NCBI GenBank assembly: GCA_933207985.1
Contig: OW240914.1
Location: 285,837,117-285,901,116, forward strand
Source: Pelobates cultripes
Lineage: Eukaryota; Chordata; Amphibia; Anura; Pelobatidae
Direction of reading: 5' to 3'
DNA: 64,000 nucleotides
A program made the position numbers and the translations under genes. Positions 22,701 to 34,025 of this stretch are shown here, piece by piece (the stretch's first letter is position 1; each line of letters opens with the position of its first letter). The notes beneath the pieces were generated by a model, which saw nothing but the letters and a program-made list of their open reading frames with translations, had not been told where the DNA came from and made no database searches.

Positions 22701-23622
22701 TCTGAGTCTTGGGTGGCCAAAGGGTAGGGAAAAGGGGTTCAGGATATTCCCATCACCAACACTCCCCTTGTCCATAGTATGTCTAGTGATTATGTTGCTA
22801 GTTGTCAGGAGGAGGAGGGAGAAGGAGAGAAGTGGTAGAGGAGAGGGGGCAGAAAGAGAAAAGAGTTAAGAAGGGAAAAAAATAAATAAAGTTAATATAA
22901 ATTTTAATGAGGAGGGCTATAAATAGGAGGGGAAGGAGACTGCGCTCCCCCAGGCCAACAGAAAGGTGGAGGGGGTCGGCCTGCCCCCACCCTGTGCACT
23001 CCTCTGCCCAGCACCCCCAAATAGCAGAAGCAGGCTTGGAATTAACCCTACTATTTAATTTTATTTATTTTTTTATCCCTCGCTCACTGCTGCTTAGGGG
23101 CACCAAGTCTCTTTATTAAATAATATAATCCATCATCAAAAGTATCAGTCAGCCCTGCTCAGAGTTCTCTCCTTGTAATTAAACAACATAATATTAATAA
23201 ATAGTTTGCATGAAACAATGCCTTCTTATTTTGTTTTCTGCTCTATAAGGGATTTATTATTTTGTCATTTGTATAAATTATTAACACATCACCCAAAATT
23301 GTGCAAATGGAAATTTGACATGAAAAATGTATCCTGAATTTGGTTTTAACATTTCTCATTTTCGTGTTTGTTTTTTAATTAGAATTTTTGAGTTAGACTG
23401 CTTAGCACAGTATTGACCAGGTAATCACAAATTCCAAACATAGCTGAAATGGAAGAATAGCTGCATTAGAGATTATTTTTTCCCTATCAGCTTTTTTTGA
23501 CCTAGCATTTGCAATTCCCTGAACATTTTCCATCAATGTGTACATTGCCCATGTTTATCAGTGGCTAGGCTCAGTGCTTAAAAGGTTTAATTTGTAGTTA
23601 TGAAGACATTAATACTCACTTA
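22701..23622. other. No gene seen
   Basis: A purine-rich patch (GGAGGAGGGAGAAGGAGAG, about 22,809-22,860) and AT-rich DNA. No exon. Confidence 0.5.
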
Positions 23623-23654
23623 GGTGTGTGTGTGTTTGTGTGTGTGTGTGTGTT

Positions 23655-23714
<60 letters not shown>
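23623..23714. repeat. (GT)n(TA)n microsatellite
   Basis: A GT-rich tract runs directly into more than 40 nt of TA repeats. Confidence 0.95.
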
Positions 23715-23716
<2 letters not shown>

Positions 23717-24105
23717 AATAACACCATGCTTTTAATGGTTGCCCGGGGTGAGATAATTTTTTTCCACCAGGAAGAACAAATACAGCTTTTGCAGAACTAT
23801 TTGAGATATGTGTTCAATAATGCTTGCTTTGCTTCAGTTCACTTATTTCATTGTCTTCACTTCAAATTCCAATCTAATAAGACAATGAATGGTATTTTCT
23901 GTGAAAAACACATTACATTAATGTAAAGGAGATGTGCCAATGGTGGAGAATGGCCATTAATGAGTCTACCTGATGGGACTGTACCATCCCAACATGTACT
24001 ATTGAAAAATATAATTTTCCACATTTCAAGGGGTGTTTATCATTCATTGTATTTTTATTTGAATCTAATTGTTATACGTTTTCTAAGGAGAGGCATAATT
24101 TTTCA

Positions 24106-24534
24106 AGGACCACTATAGTGTCAGGAAAACAAACTCATTTTCCTGGCACTATATAACCCTTAGGTCCCCCCCCCACACCCTCAGGGCCCCACTCCAGCTG
24201 GGCTGAAAGGGTTAAAACCCCTTCCGACAGTTACCGTTATCCAGTGCCAGGCTCCCTCGATGCTGGTGACCTCTCCTGCCTCTCCGACATCGGCTCCCAA
24301 GTGGAGCCCAATGCGCATGCACGGCCAGAGCCGCGCACACATTCAAAACGCCCACAGGAAAGCATGCTCAATATGTTTTTGACATTGAGCGTCGGGGAAG
24401 CACCTCTAGCACCAGTCAGGAAGACAGCCACTAGAGGCTGGATTAACCCTGTAAACATAGGTTAAAAACCTGGAGGACCTGGCACCCAGACCACTTAATT
24501 GAGCTGAAGTGGTCTGGGTGACTGTAGTGGTCCT
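24106..24534. mobile_element. TTAA-flanked MITE, AGGACCACTATAG ends (copy 1)
   Basis: Inverted ends AGGACCACTATAG and CTGTAGTGGTCCT are flanked by TTCA at left and TTAA at right. Inner text such as CATTTTCCTGGCACTATA and CCTGGCACCCAGACCACTTAA is shared with the copy at 56,660-57,071. The TTAA target suggests a piggyBac-like mobiliser, which is inference. Confidence 0.7.
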
Positions 24535-24757
24535 TTAAGGTTTGACAGGATTATTCACTTAAGTGAGAATTGTGAGGAATTCCCAGTGAATTTCAAATTT
24601 TGAGTTCCAAGTAGCTGAATTGGAAGGACAACTAAGTTGAAGAATAAATTTTTCCGGTTTTGCTACTATGGCATTAATCGCACTTAGAATTCCCAACAAT
24701 TCTCACTTTAGTGAAAAAAAATTCCTGTGAGATTATTAATTATTATTTTATTTTTAA

Positions 24758-24813
24758 ATTGTGTGTGTGTGCATTTATATATATATGTGTGTTTGTGTAT
24801 ATATGTATATATA

Positions 24814-24886
<73 letters not shown>
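24758..24886. repeat. GT/TA microsatellite
   Basis: Alternating (GT)n and (TA)n blocks. Frames on both strands here are artefacts. Confidence 0.95.
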
Positions 24887-24889
<3 letters not shown>

Positions 24890-24964
24890 CAAAATACCCC
24901 TGCACTCCAACTAGAAAAATAAAAATAGTACCTGGTGCTCTGGTGGCTTAATCATAAAGGTGTC

Positions 24965-24997
24965 CTGATGAAAGCTCCCCAGTGGAGCTGAAACGTC
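24965..24997 (+). ncRNA. Hammerhead-like motif with intact core boxes
   Basis: CTGATGA (24,965-24,971), an extra A, then a perfect 6-bp stem II AGCTCC/GGAGCT (24,973-24,978 and 24,984-24,989), GAAAC (24,990-24,994) and GTC (24,995-24,997). Stem I is weak (two clear pairs), and the extra A between core and stem II is non-standard, so activity is doubtful. It sits at the boundary of a likely Penelope-like fragment. Confidence 0.45.
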
Positions 24998-26140
24998 GAA
25001 TTCTAAAACAAAATTCCAAAACAAAATCTGCACCACTAAAAGCCAAGTGGAAAAGAAAGATACTTATCTCAAAATTATAGTCAGCTTCCAACAGATCACC
25101 TCCCAGACAATGGTCTTATACAGATAGAACAATATACAAACAAAAACATGAAAACACTTTGGGATACAGAGGGCAGGTGTGCGTACTTGCCAAAGGTATA
25201 CAATATTAAAGAAAGGATAAAATAGAGGTGGATTGGCGCTAAAGTGCAAATATAAATGCAACAACCCCCAGTGTCTAAAATCACTTGAATGACACTGAAT
25301 ACATAGATAAACACAAATGGATAATGGAGGGTGCAAAAGTTATCAACAGCACACAGTGATAAATACTTATTAGTATGAGTGTAGAACCTCCTGATCGTTC
25401 TGAAAAAACAGTATAAAAACAATCATAGCATAATACTGTGTAAAATAAAATTTGATCAATTTATGAGGTAATTGGTGACTCACATTTTCCAGAGCCACAA
25501 CAAGGGGGCTCTGGCTATGTAGGCAGTTGAATAATTAGCTTTTTCTGGCTATCAGCTCCACTCCTTAGAATTCTCATTCCAGTACCACATAAATCAGAGG
25601 ATATCCAATAGGGTTAAAGTGAAGAGACTACTTGAATAAGAACAAATTTAAAAAACAGCAGCTACATAAGCTGTAAACAAAATATAAATAAGATCACAAA
25701 CAATAACAGGTTTCAACCTGGATCGGTCTTTTTCTTAATAGACTTTTGGTGGCTTTTATTGCGTTCTTCCGTTAATTGAATTTCACGCCATTTGGTATTC
25801 TGTGACAATTTCTGCATTCCTTCGATTCCGTTCAGCGCAATGACGGCAGTTGGCATAATTACGTCATGACAGCATTGCTGAGTTGCGGTTCACATCCTCT
25901 CGCAGTGCATACAAAGCCATTTTGAAATGGGGCAGAACAGTCCATAAGACTGAATTAGTTCAAAGTCTTTGAGAAATAGGACTTTAAACTACTTACCAAA
26001 GGACCAATCAGGTAAGTGGAAATAAAGACGTCCACCACACTACCAATGAAGTTCTTAGGTCTTACCCTATTTAAAGAGACATGTGGCAGGGGGATTTAGG
26101 CTGTATTATTTTGCACACTGTATTCATTGATTTTATTACT

Positions 26141-26184
26141 GGTCCCTGAGAAAGTTCCTTTACAGGAACAAAACGCTTAAGACC
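26141..26184 (+). ncRNA. Degenerate hammerhead-like relic
   Basis: Stem I GGTC/GACC closes the motif. Core is CTGAGAA (G8 changed to A). Stem II is GTTCC/GGAAC around TTTACA, followed by AAAAC in place of GAAAC. Confidence 0.35.
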
Positions 26185-26677
26185 TCTGCATTTTAACAAC
26201 CTTTGGACTCTTAAAATTCACCATGTTTGTGAGTGTTATATATTATTGCTTGGTATTTGTCCACCTTCTCATGTTCCTTCTTCCTGATGTCATAGTCATT
26301 GGGTATTATCATGAATAGGGATATTTCTCCACCTGGTACATGTAATTTAGACATGTTCCTCTTTTTGCAGTATCTCTATATGTGTATAGTTAGTTTATAT
26401 CCTCCCTATCTGTATGTTATTTTCAAAATGTTTTCTCTTTACTAATTATACCGTGATATGACAGCTGGTTACAGCTAATTATATAGTTCCCCGAGTTAAG
26501 GGAATATATTTATTTGTTAATAGTTATAGTTATAGTTAGCAGGTAAAACAAAATATGTTTGTACACAAACCAAAAGTGCAATTAGTGCAAATAAGATGTT
26601 AGCAGACAGAAACTTACCTGTGCAAGGTGAAGCTTCCAAAGGTACCCCGAAGACTTCCTCCTGTCTTCCACAAAATA

Positions 26678-26851
26678 TATACACAAAAAATAAGGGGATA
26701 ATATATTCACTGAAGTTTTAATGCCTTTTTAATGCCTTTGATATAAATCCGCTCCCCCATCCCCACAAAGTGAAGATTGAACCCTTGGAGGGAATTTATA
26801 TAAAAGGCATTAAAACTTCAGTGAATATATTATCCCCTTTTTTTGTGTATA
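26678..26851. repeat. Imperfect inverted repeat, arms about 50 bp
   Basis: The left arm 26,678-26,729 (AAGGGGATAATATATTCACT and flanks) is complementary to 26,802-26,851, with minor A/T-run differences and a loop of about 72 nt. Likely a foldback MITE. Confidence 0.75.
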
Positions 26852-27847
26852 TACTTATAGCTAATACGTTTTTTTAGAGGAATTGTATTGTGATTTCATT
26901 GTAAATAAATGTTTTATTTTAACCTACTGCACACCATCACCGTTTTCTCTCTTTTTTTGTTAATGTTTAATTTAGGGGTTACCCCCTGTTTTTGCGTCTC
27001 AGTTTTATAACTCAATGTGAATTTGTGCATTTACCGAGTTGAGTGTGTGTGTGTGTGTGTGTACATGTGTGTTTGCCTATTTGTGTATGTATGTAAATGG
27101 CCAAATTATGAGATAGTAAGAAGCTCATTCTATGTGCATGTTAGCTAGGTAGATCTGTATGGCTCAGTGTGTGGTTAAATCAGGGTAGGAGTTGCATTGT
27201 TTTGGCTGGGTCTAGGACAGCCTAAAACTTAAATATATCATATATATACTGTTTATAAGTAGCATCTCTTCCAAAATGTAAAATGGACAAAGAGGAACGG
27301 TATAATTTTAAGGGTGTGAGAGGGGTTAAGGCTAGGATCGAGCCTTTTAGGGGACTTACTAATAACAATTTATGTAACGATAATGTAATTAGAACAATGT
27401 ATCTTATTTACACAGACTGATTTCTAAATACATTTATTCTAGTTTAAAGACACATTACTGTGAGTATTATTGATGTGGAGCTCTTTTATACACTGAGACA
27501 CACCAACAACATGGATCTCCTAGAAAAGAGTGGAGGGACATTAGGACAGAAAAGAGGAACAGAGGGATTTGAGCCCAAAATAGGGACTGACCCTCCTTAA
27601 TAGGGACACTTCGGAGGTGTGAAGTAGTAGTACAAGATGAATAGCTGAAATATAATCTTAAAATAAATGACTGTGATTACGTACTCTTTTCTTTATTATT
27701 CAAGCAAGTTGTATACAGCATTAGCCATGAATAAGATTAGGCTATTTGCAATTGTCACTGGCTTCTTGTTTGTGATTTACTGATGGGTTGAGAAACAATT
27801 CTCCTTGTGTTCTCGTTTGCTGAGATGACATCAGCTCACAAGATCCT
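26852..27847. other. No gene seen
   Basis: AT-rich DNA with a (GT)n tract at 27,043-27,062. Confidence 0.5.
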
Positions 27848-27956
27848 TTAAATTGAGGAGGAAGCTGAGCTGTGGGTAGCACAAGATATTTACAAAACTT
27901 GGCAAGATCAAAATAGATTGCTCATTACACTGGCTATATCACTTAGACAAACAAGG
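27848..27956 (+). promoter_or_regulatory. Possible promoter and non-coding first exon of the RhoGEF gene
   Basis: A TATA-like CTTTAAATTG (27,847-27,856) is followed about 100 bp later by a good donor (AACAAG|GTAAATAT, about 27,956). No open frame starts here, so it would be 5' UTR. It is upstream of and on the same strand as the ARHGEF37-like exons, but nothing in the sequence proves transcription. Confidence 0.15.
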
Positions 27957-28299
27957 TAAATATCATATACATTACTTCTGTTTGACTGATTGTAGGTTAT
28001 AGATTTACTGTAGGCTGATTGAGAATTGTAGTCCAAGAACATTGTAGCATATTTTTTCTTAATGCTGCCACCACAAGGTTAACCTAAAAACAAACAATGG
28101 GTTACATTGTATTACGCAATTATATTAATTAGCACACGGTCTACCATGCACCTTAGTTATGTAAGGCTATTCACATTAAGCAGAATGAGAACAATGATGT
28201 GATACAATTCTGTTTATTAAAAAGCTTGGAAGACGGACTAAAAAGCTCTGCATCGTAATAAATAGAACCTAGTTTTGGGAGGGGCAGTAGTAGATTATT

Positions 28300-28597
28300 T
28301 AAAGGAACAATCCAGCAGGGTCCTCTTTGGCGGTGACATCACTGCTGTACTCGATAGACACAGCTAATTCCCTGCAGCCGTCAATGGTGTCGGTTGTCGG
28401 GATTGAGTCTTATACTCTGCTCCGAGTCTAAGAAAGTAAGGCGGAGGAAATATACAGAGACCCTACTTTGTCTTAGAATATCTCTTACCTGGGTTGGAAT
28501 TCTAGTAAAATTCCAACACAGTCAAAATTAGTATTTCATTAAGATTCTATATTAATGAAATACTCATTTACAGGGGGGTGACTGTGCTGCTTTCAAT
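28300..28597. repeat. Dispersed repeat, copy 1
   Basis: Shares extended text with about 46,745-47,139, for example TATCTCTTACCTGGGTTGGAAT versus TATCTCTTGACTGGGTTGGAAT, and ends GACTGTGCTGCTTTCAA versus GACAGTGCTGCTTTAAG. Probably a MITE; no coding content. Confidence 0.7.
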
Positions 28598-28965
28598 ACC
28601 TAGCATCTTTAACATCTATACTGACAATGTCCTTTTATCCTATTCTTGATTATTGTATTTGGTTGGAATGTGGTTTTTTAGACTAATGTATAAGTAAATA
28701 TAGTTTGCATATACCATGTACATTCCTTATATTTGGGGAACTCCCTGCCGTATAGACACAATGTGAAGGGTGCTTTAGTCTAGCTCGTCACAAAACACCA
28801 CAAGGAAGTAAAAATTACAAGCAATGCATTTTTGTTTTTTCCCCTATAATTTGAGAAGCGTGACCTACATTTTGCATACCTCACATATATTCCCTTCCAA
28901 AGATAAGACATTACTGAGATTCATTAGGGCAATATTTAGGGGATTTACTGATTTGTCATGTGTAT

Positions 28966-29240
28966 CTAAGTATGTATGTATCTGTATGTGTATGTATGCA
29001 TGTATGTCAATATGTATGTATCTGTATGTATGCATGTATGTATGTCAGTATGTATGTGTATGTATCTATATGTATGTGTGTGCATGTATGTATGTGTATG
29101 TATGTATCTATCTGTATGTGTATGTATGTATCTGTATGCATGTATGCATGTATGTATGCATGAATGTATGTCAGTATGTATGTATGCATCTATCTGTATG
29201 TATGTGTGGGTATGTATCTCTCTGTATCTGTATGTATGTC
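28966..29240. repeat. TATG-type tetranucleotide microsatellite
   Basis: Irregular (TATG)n with CTG and CATG variants for about 275 bp. Open frames on both strands are artefacts. Confidence 0.95.
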
Positions 29241-30583
29241 ACCCTTATTTTAGTTATTCAGCACATTAACGTTAAGCCATTAACCAGGCAAAACCGAATT
29301 GCAAAAAAACAAACAATTTTGCAGTTCAGTATTCATTTCACCACTCTTTGCTGTTTAGTGAATAAACCTTAAAATATTCCACATTGAGAATGTTCATTTT
29401 CAACAATGGTGGCTGCTGATAGGTTAAGATGGTGGAATGTTGGAATCCACCTATTTAATCTGACTCATGCCCATCATTTCAATTTATCCTTCTGTCCGAA
29501 GTCAGAATATAATGAGTTACCTAGCAAGTGCTTCAAATACCAAACTGTATAAGTTACACGCCATCACCCAGAATACAGTGAGTTAAATAAAAGAAATTGG
29601 AAAAAGATTCATCCAAGCTTCAACTTTTGCTACAGCTATATATTTAGAATGAATTCCTAAAATACAGATATACACTATACGGCAAATAAGCAGCTGTTCA
29701 CATATATGTTAAGTATTACAGTTTGCGCTTATGTTGCATATCTGTAAATATATATAACACACGTACAGGGTGATCCAAAAGTAGGCATACAGTTGAATCA
29801 ATTAAATTCAGAATATATGGGTATGCATACTCACTGGCACACATAAGAAGAGCAGTTACATTTCAGGGATTTACATATCAGTGTGGCAGTTGGAAACAAT
29901 AGTAGATAATAGAATGGAGAGGCCGGAAGGCTTCTACTGGCTATGTTGCTACTGGCAACCACTTTAAAAGAGGAATAGCCAACAGACAGAGATGGTAGAG
30001 TAAGTAAATTAATGAATGGGGAAAATGCATAGGTAGAACCTTTAATTTAATAGTAGCTGTCCATAGACAACTGGGTAACCTTTTTTTGTGAAGTCCATCG
30101 TCGTATGATGCTTGTTGATCATTCTTCACTGTCGGAGAGTGTGCTTTATTCTCTGTGTGCGGTCTGACAGGATAACTGGACAAAACTGCTCTCTGCCACC
30201 ATGGGTGCACCTGGCGTGGAGACTGGCACTGAGTACTCAAACTGACTGCATGATTGTGTTGTGGAAGTCTCTCACACAAGGCCTACTAAACAGTGTATCT
30301 CAACTCATTTCTAGAGGGCTGCCTTATATTATGCAAACTGGTATATGCTGCCCAAATATTTTAAATTAGTTTTTTTACGGAATGAAAAAACAGCAGTAGC
30401 ATATAAAGCTTTGTATGATATGGAACATTAACCTGGAAACCTCCATGGTAGATCGCCGATTGTCCTTCACCCAAGAGTTGCTTACCTAGGCAATGAGTAT
30501 CTCTATTAATATGAAGTGCTATAGTTTACTTACACTATATACTGATTGAAACAATGCCTAAAGAAGTAATTGATTACGCAGGC
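29241..30583. other. No gene seen; possible mariner-type end
   Basis: ACAGGGTGATCCAAAAGTAG at about 29,766 resembles a mariner-type inverted-repeat end, but its partner was not found. Otherwise featureless. Confidence 0.35.
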
Positions 30584-30709
30584 ATAGGCAACCTTCGGCA
30601 CTGCAGATGTTTTGAACTACACCTCCCATGATGCTTTGCCAGCATTATGTGTGTAAGAGCATTATGGGGGATGTAGTCCACAACATCTGGAGTGCCGAAG
30701 GTTGCCTAT
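30584..30709. mobile_element. Foldback MITE, ATAGGCAACCTTCGGCA ends (copy 1)
   Basis: Starts ATAGGCAACCTTCGGCACT and ends AGTGCCGAAGGTTGCCTAT. The inner ACTACACCTCCCATGATGC / GGGGGATGTAGT also pairs, making a long hairpin. Related copies lie at 34,113-34,235 and 48,101-48,226. Confidence 0.85.
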
Positions 30710-31359
30710 CCCTTGATTATCCTTCCCTAGTGTAGCTCCTCACCAAAAACATGGTCATGCTGGGCTGATGCTGTCGTGTTCTACTATGCCACTAACTCCG
30801 CCCCCTTGTACTTTGAGCCAATGACAGCTTCTTAATAGAAGGCATCGTGCGAGTTGTATTCGCGAGTGTTTGGCTCAGATGCTCAAATGGCAACTGAATG
30901 GGTGGCCTTCTTAAAGGAAACAGAGCATGCGTAAAGTCCCCTTATCTTGGTACCCAAGAGATGGTATTACTTTTTTGATTTGTGCAAAATAATTCTGATG
31001 CATTGCTTCAAGAGCCCCTATGGAAGAGCTTTGATTGATTTTCCTAACTATATACACCTATATTAATACACAATTACTACAAACTAGTTGATGTTGCTTA
31101 ACCTGCAATGAGCCTGGAAAAGTCAATCCTAAATGCTACATTCATCTCTTTTACAATGGTAAATTTTTATACCAGTTGCATCCAACAGCTAGTGAAACAT
31201 GTGGGTGCATCATGGGACATATCAACATTTCTAAAGCAGGAAATGGTTCTCACATTATATTGCTAAAATATTTTTTCATCTAAATGTTTGTGTAAATAAC
31301 CAAACATATGTCAGCTAAACAGTCTCGTTATCTTCATAATTTCTGTTTCCACTGCGCAG
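30710..31359. other. Intron or upstream sequence, nothing else seen
   Basis: No repeat boundary or exon before the acceptor at 31,358-31,359. Confidence 0.5.
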
Positions 31360-31623
31360 ATCTTCTGATTACAACGAAAAATCATATACTGAAACGGCAA
31401 ACTTGTCTCGGAAAATCAGTATAGTTCACTTGAAGACTGACACAAGCAGTGATCAGAATTGTTTTCCTTCAAGTCCTTTTTCAAATAATGCTGGAATTCA
31501 GGATGCATCTTCACATGAAAATGTGGTTTCTAAAAAACTGGACAGCACCCCTGTTAATTGGGAGCCAACAGAATGTAATCGTGTGAATATCCTACAGATG
31601 TCAATGAGTAACTCATCTCAAAA
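31360..31623 (+). CDS. arhgef37: RhoGEF gene exon A (N-terminal region)
   Basis: Acceptor TTTCCACTGCGCAG|A and donor AAA|GTAAGT. The first base completes a codon, so an earlier exon is expected; the frame is open from the acceptor ([18 protein letters not shown]). The peptide is polar and Ser/Asn-rich with no recognised domain. Assignment to the gene rests on strand, phase match to exon B and position. Confidence 0.65.
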
Positions 31624-33987
31624 GTAAGTGGAATATGAAATAATATTTTCAGAACAATTAAAAAAAGTAAAAATTTTTTTGTCAAAGTGTGTATTTCGGT
31701 TCTAATGTATCAGACATCTCCTGTAAATCCACAGGTCTTCTGGTCATGGCGTAAGCCCCCAGGCAAGATGGAGGGACGATGATGCTTATGCATCGACTCC
31801 ACAGTCGAGCTACCAAAGCCATGAAACTAAAGTAAAGGAGGAGGGTTTCTATCCAATGTATTCTGATGATGATGATGATGACGACGACAATTTTTACAAT
31901 TTTTTTAATGAGCCACCAGGTCTGAGAGAATCTGAAGAAAATCCGACAAATGGAGCTTCATCTACTCCATGGCAAGTAAAGTTTTGGAGCTTAGGATGAG
32001 ATTTATTAGGTGATGGTTTCAGTTTTTTTTTTGGTTAGTGGAAGATTTTGAGTGTTCTACTACAATAGTCTATTGCTTATTTAATTTTTAATCCTGTTTA
32101 CTTTAAACAATTGAATAAACCATATAGTGTGGAAACTTGAAAAGGAAATTGTAAATGGTGAAAAAAAAGATAAATATAAATAAAAACAGAGCAGAAGACC
32201 CCCGGATCCCATATAAACAGGGTGGAACTTTCACCTTTTGGGGAGGGGTTCAAATACCTGACAAGATTCATGCTAAAATCGTGTTATCTATTCCCTGGTG
32301 CAGTTACATGGAGATATAATAACAAATGTTTAAAAATAGGTCATGTGATTTGCAAATTATCTAGCCCAGGGCATGCGTGTCATGCAACCTATGGCATGTG
32401 TGTCACGCATGACACTCCAGGTGCCTTTGCACTGCACTCAAGGCTGCCGGAGCCAAACAGACTCTGGACTAACAGGAGTCCCAGTGGAACTTCAGATATT
32501 TGCAAGTGCAACCCAACACAAACACAATATGGCAACATACATAACTAAAAATTTTTAAAAATAGGACCTGCACTTCGTGATCCTGTTTTGGCACAGTACT
32601 ACTAAAATGTTGCCTACCCCTGTTTAAGCACATATATTGCCACCCTCTATTTTGAAGAAAAAAAAACAACAAACAAAAACATGGGGTTGCACAGTAGTCC
32701 TCTGACCCATGTAGCATGTATCCCATATTCAGCCTGGCCTTACTAGACTATAATGCATTTACACTCTCTTCATACACATTTCCCGAGACTTTTTAATGCA
32801 AAGCAAGGGAATATTTATTCAGATGGCATAATTAGAATGAAAAACAGACAGATTTTGTTGTTTGGTGGCAGTGTTACAGTTTTATTATTTGGGATTTGGT
32901 GCAGTGTTCTATTGGTCTCTGCAGTGCATTCTCTTCAATAGTCCCATGTAGTCTTTCTATGCTGCTTACTATAATTCTTTCGCGCCTTGGTATAGCAAAT
33001 CCATTGCCATTCAGACAATCCTGACATGTTATTAGTCTTGGAGTTGTTAAGTGCTTTCATTTACAAGTTTAACAGTTGCTTTGATCTACACCCTGATATT
33101 TATGTGTGTCTGTGCCCCTGCTTTGCACACAGGTTTTCTAATCCCACAGGTAATGAAAGGCAGGCTCCAGTGGTGTCTGATGGATATTCTTCAGCTGCTA
33201 CAGGCTTCAGAGCACCTGGAGATGTAGTTCAACATATTCCACAATTTGAAGATCATGCAGAGGGTCTCTCCAATACCATCCACCCAGCAGTTGCTGAACT
33301 CATTGACACAGAAGAATCTTACTTCCGATCCCTGCAGTTTATTATCTCTTACATTAAAGATAAATTAAAGGGGGTATGTAATTAGATTTTGCCATTTTCC
33401 TAGTGTTTTTTAGGTTTGCCAGATTGCTACATTTTTGTTGGCTATATATGAATGACATATGTTGTTGGTCTCTGCACCAAAAAATGCAACCTTTAGTATT
33501 TGTACATTGTATAAAATCAGGCACAGATCTTATTGACCTGTTAATAACTTATATTAACTTATAAAGCAAATGCAAAATGCTAAACTTAGTTTGACACTAG
33601 AGTAAACATTAAAAAAAGTTTTTTTGCCCTGGGGTGCTCTTAATCTCAAGTTACCTTACTAAGAAAAGAGAGCAGATGCCTCCTAATTAGAGGGAACTCT
33701 ATAGGAACCCTGGTGACAAGGATGTGGGTGTTCCAAGTACGAGAAAGCGATCCGTATAAATCTTCTAATCCTCAGAAGTAAAACCCGTTGGAACCAATAC
33801 CACTCAACTGACACCCTGGTGCAGTGCCAGAGGAAACCTCTTACTATCACTTGTAAAGCCAACCATCCCTTCAAGTACAGAACTAAGAAGTAATCTAGAA
33901 TCTCCTGACCTAACTAGGAAATACATTAAAAAAACAAATTGAAATTACTCCTAACTTTGCAATTAAAATCAGTCTATAAAATATTTG

Positions 33988-34025
<38 letters not shown>

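Larger units (their letters stand above)
24887..26250. mobile_element. Penelope-like terminal fragments, two orientations
   Basis: A hammerhead-like motif on the plus strand sits at 24,965-24,997. A relic on the minus strand lies near 25,709-25,740 (TTAAGAA, stem GACC/GGTT, GAAACC). Another plus-strand relic is at 26,141-26,184. No RT or endonuclease frame is present. The mix of orientations resembles the head-to-head arrangement at 48.3-51.8 kb. Confidence 0.4.

Noticed and set aside
28824..29372. 182-residue Tyr/Met/Cys-rich frame
   Set aside because: It runs through the TATG microsatellite; opposite-strand frames are equally open.
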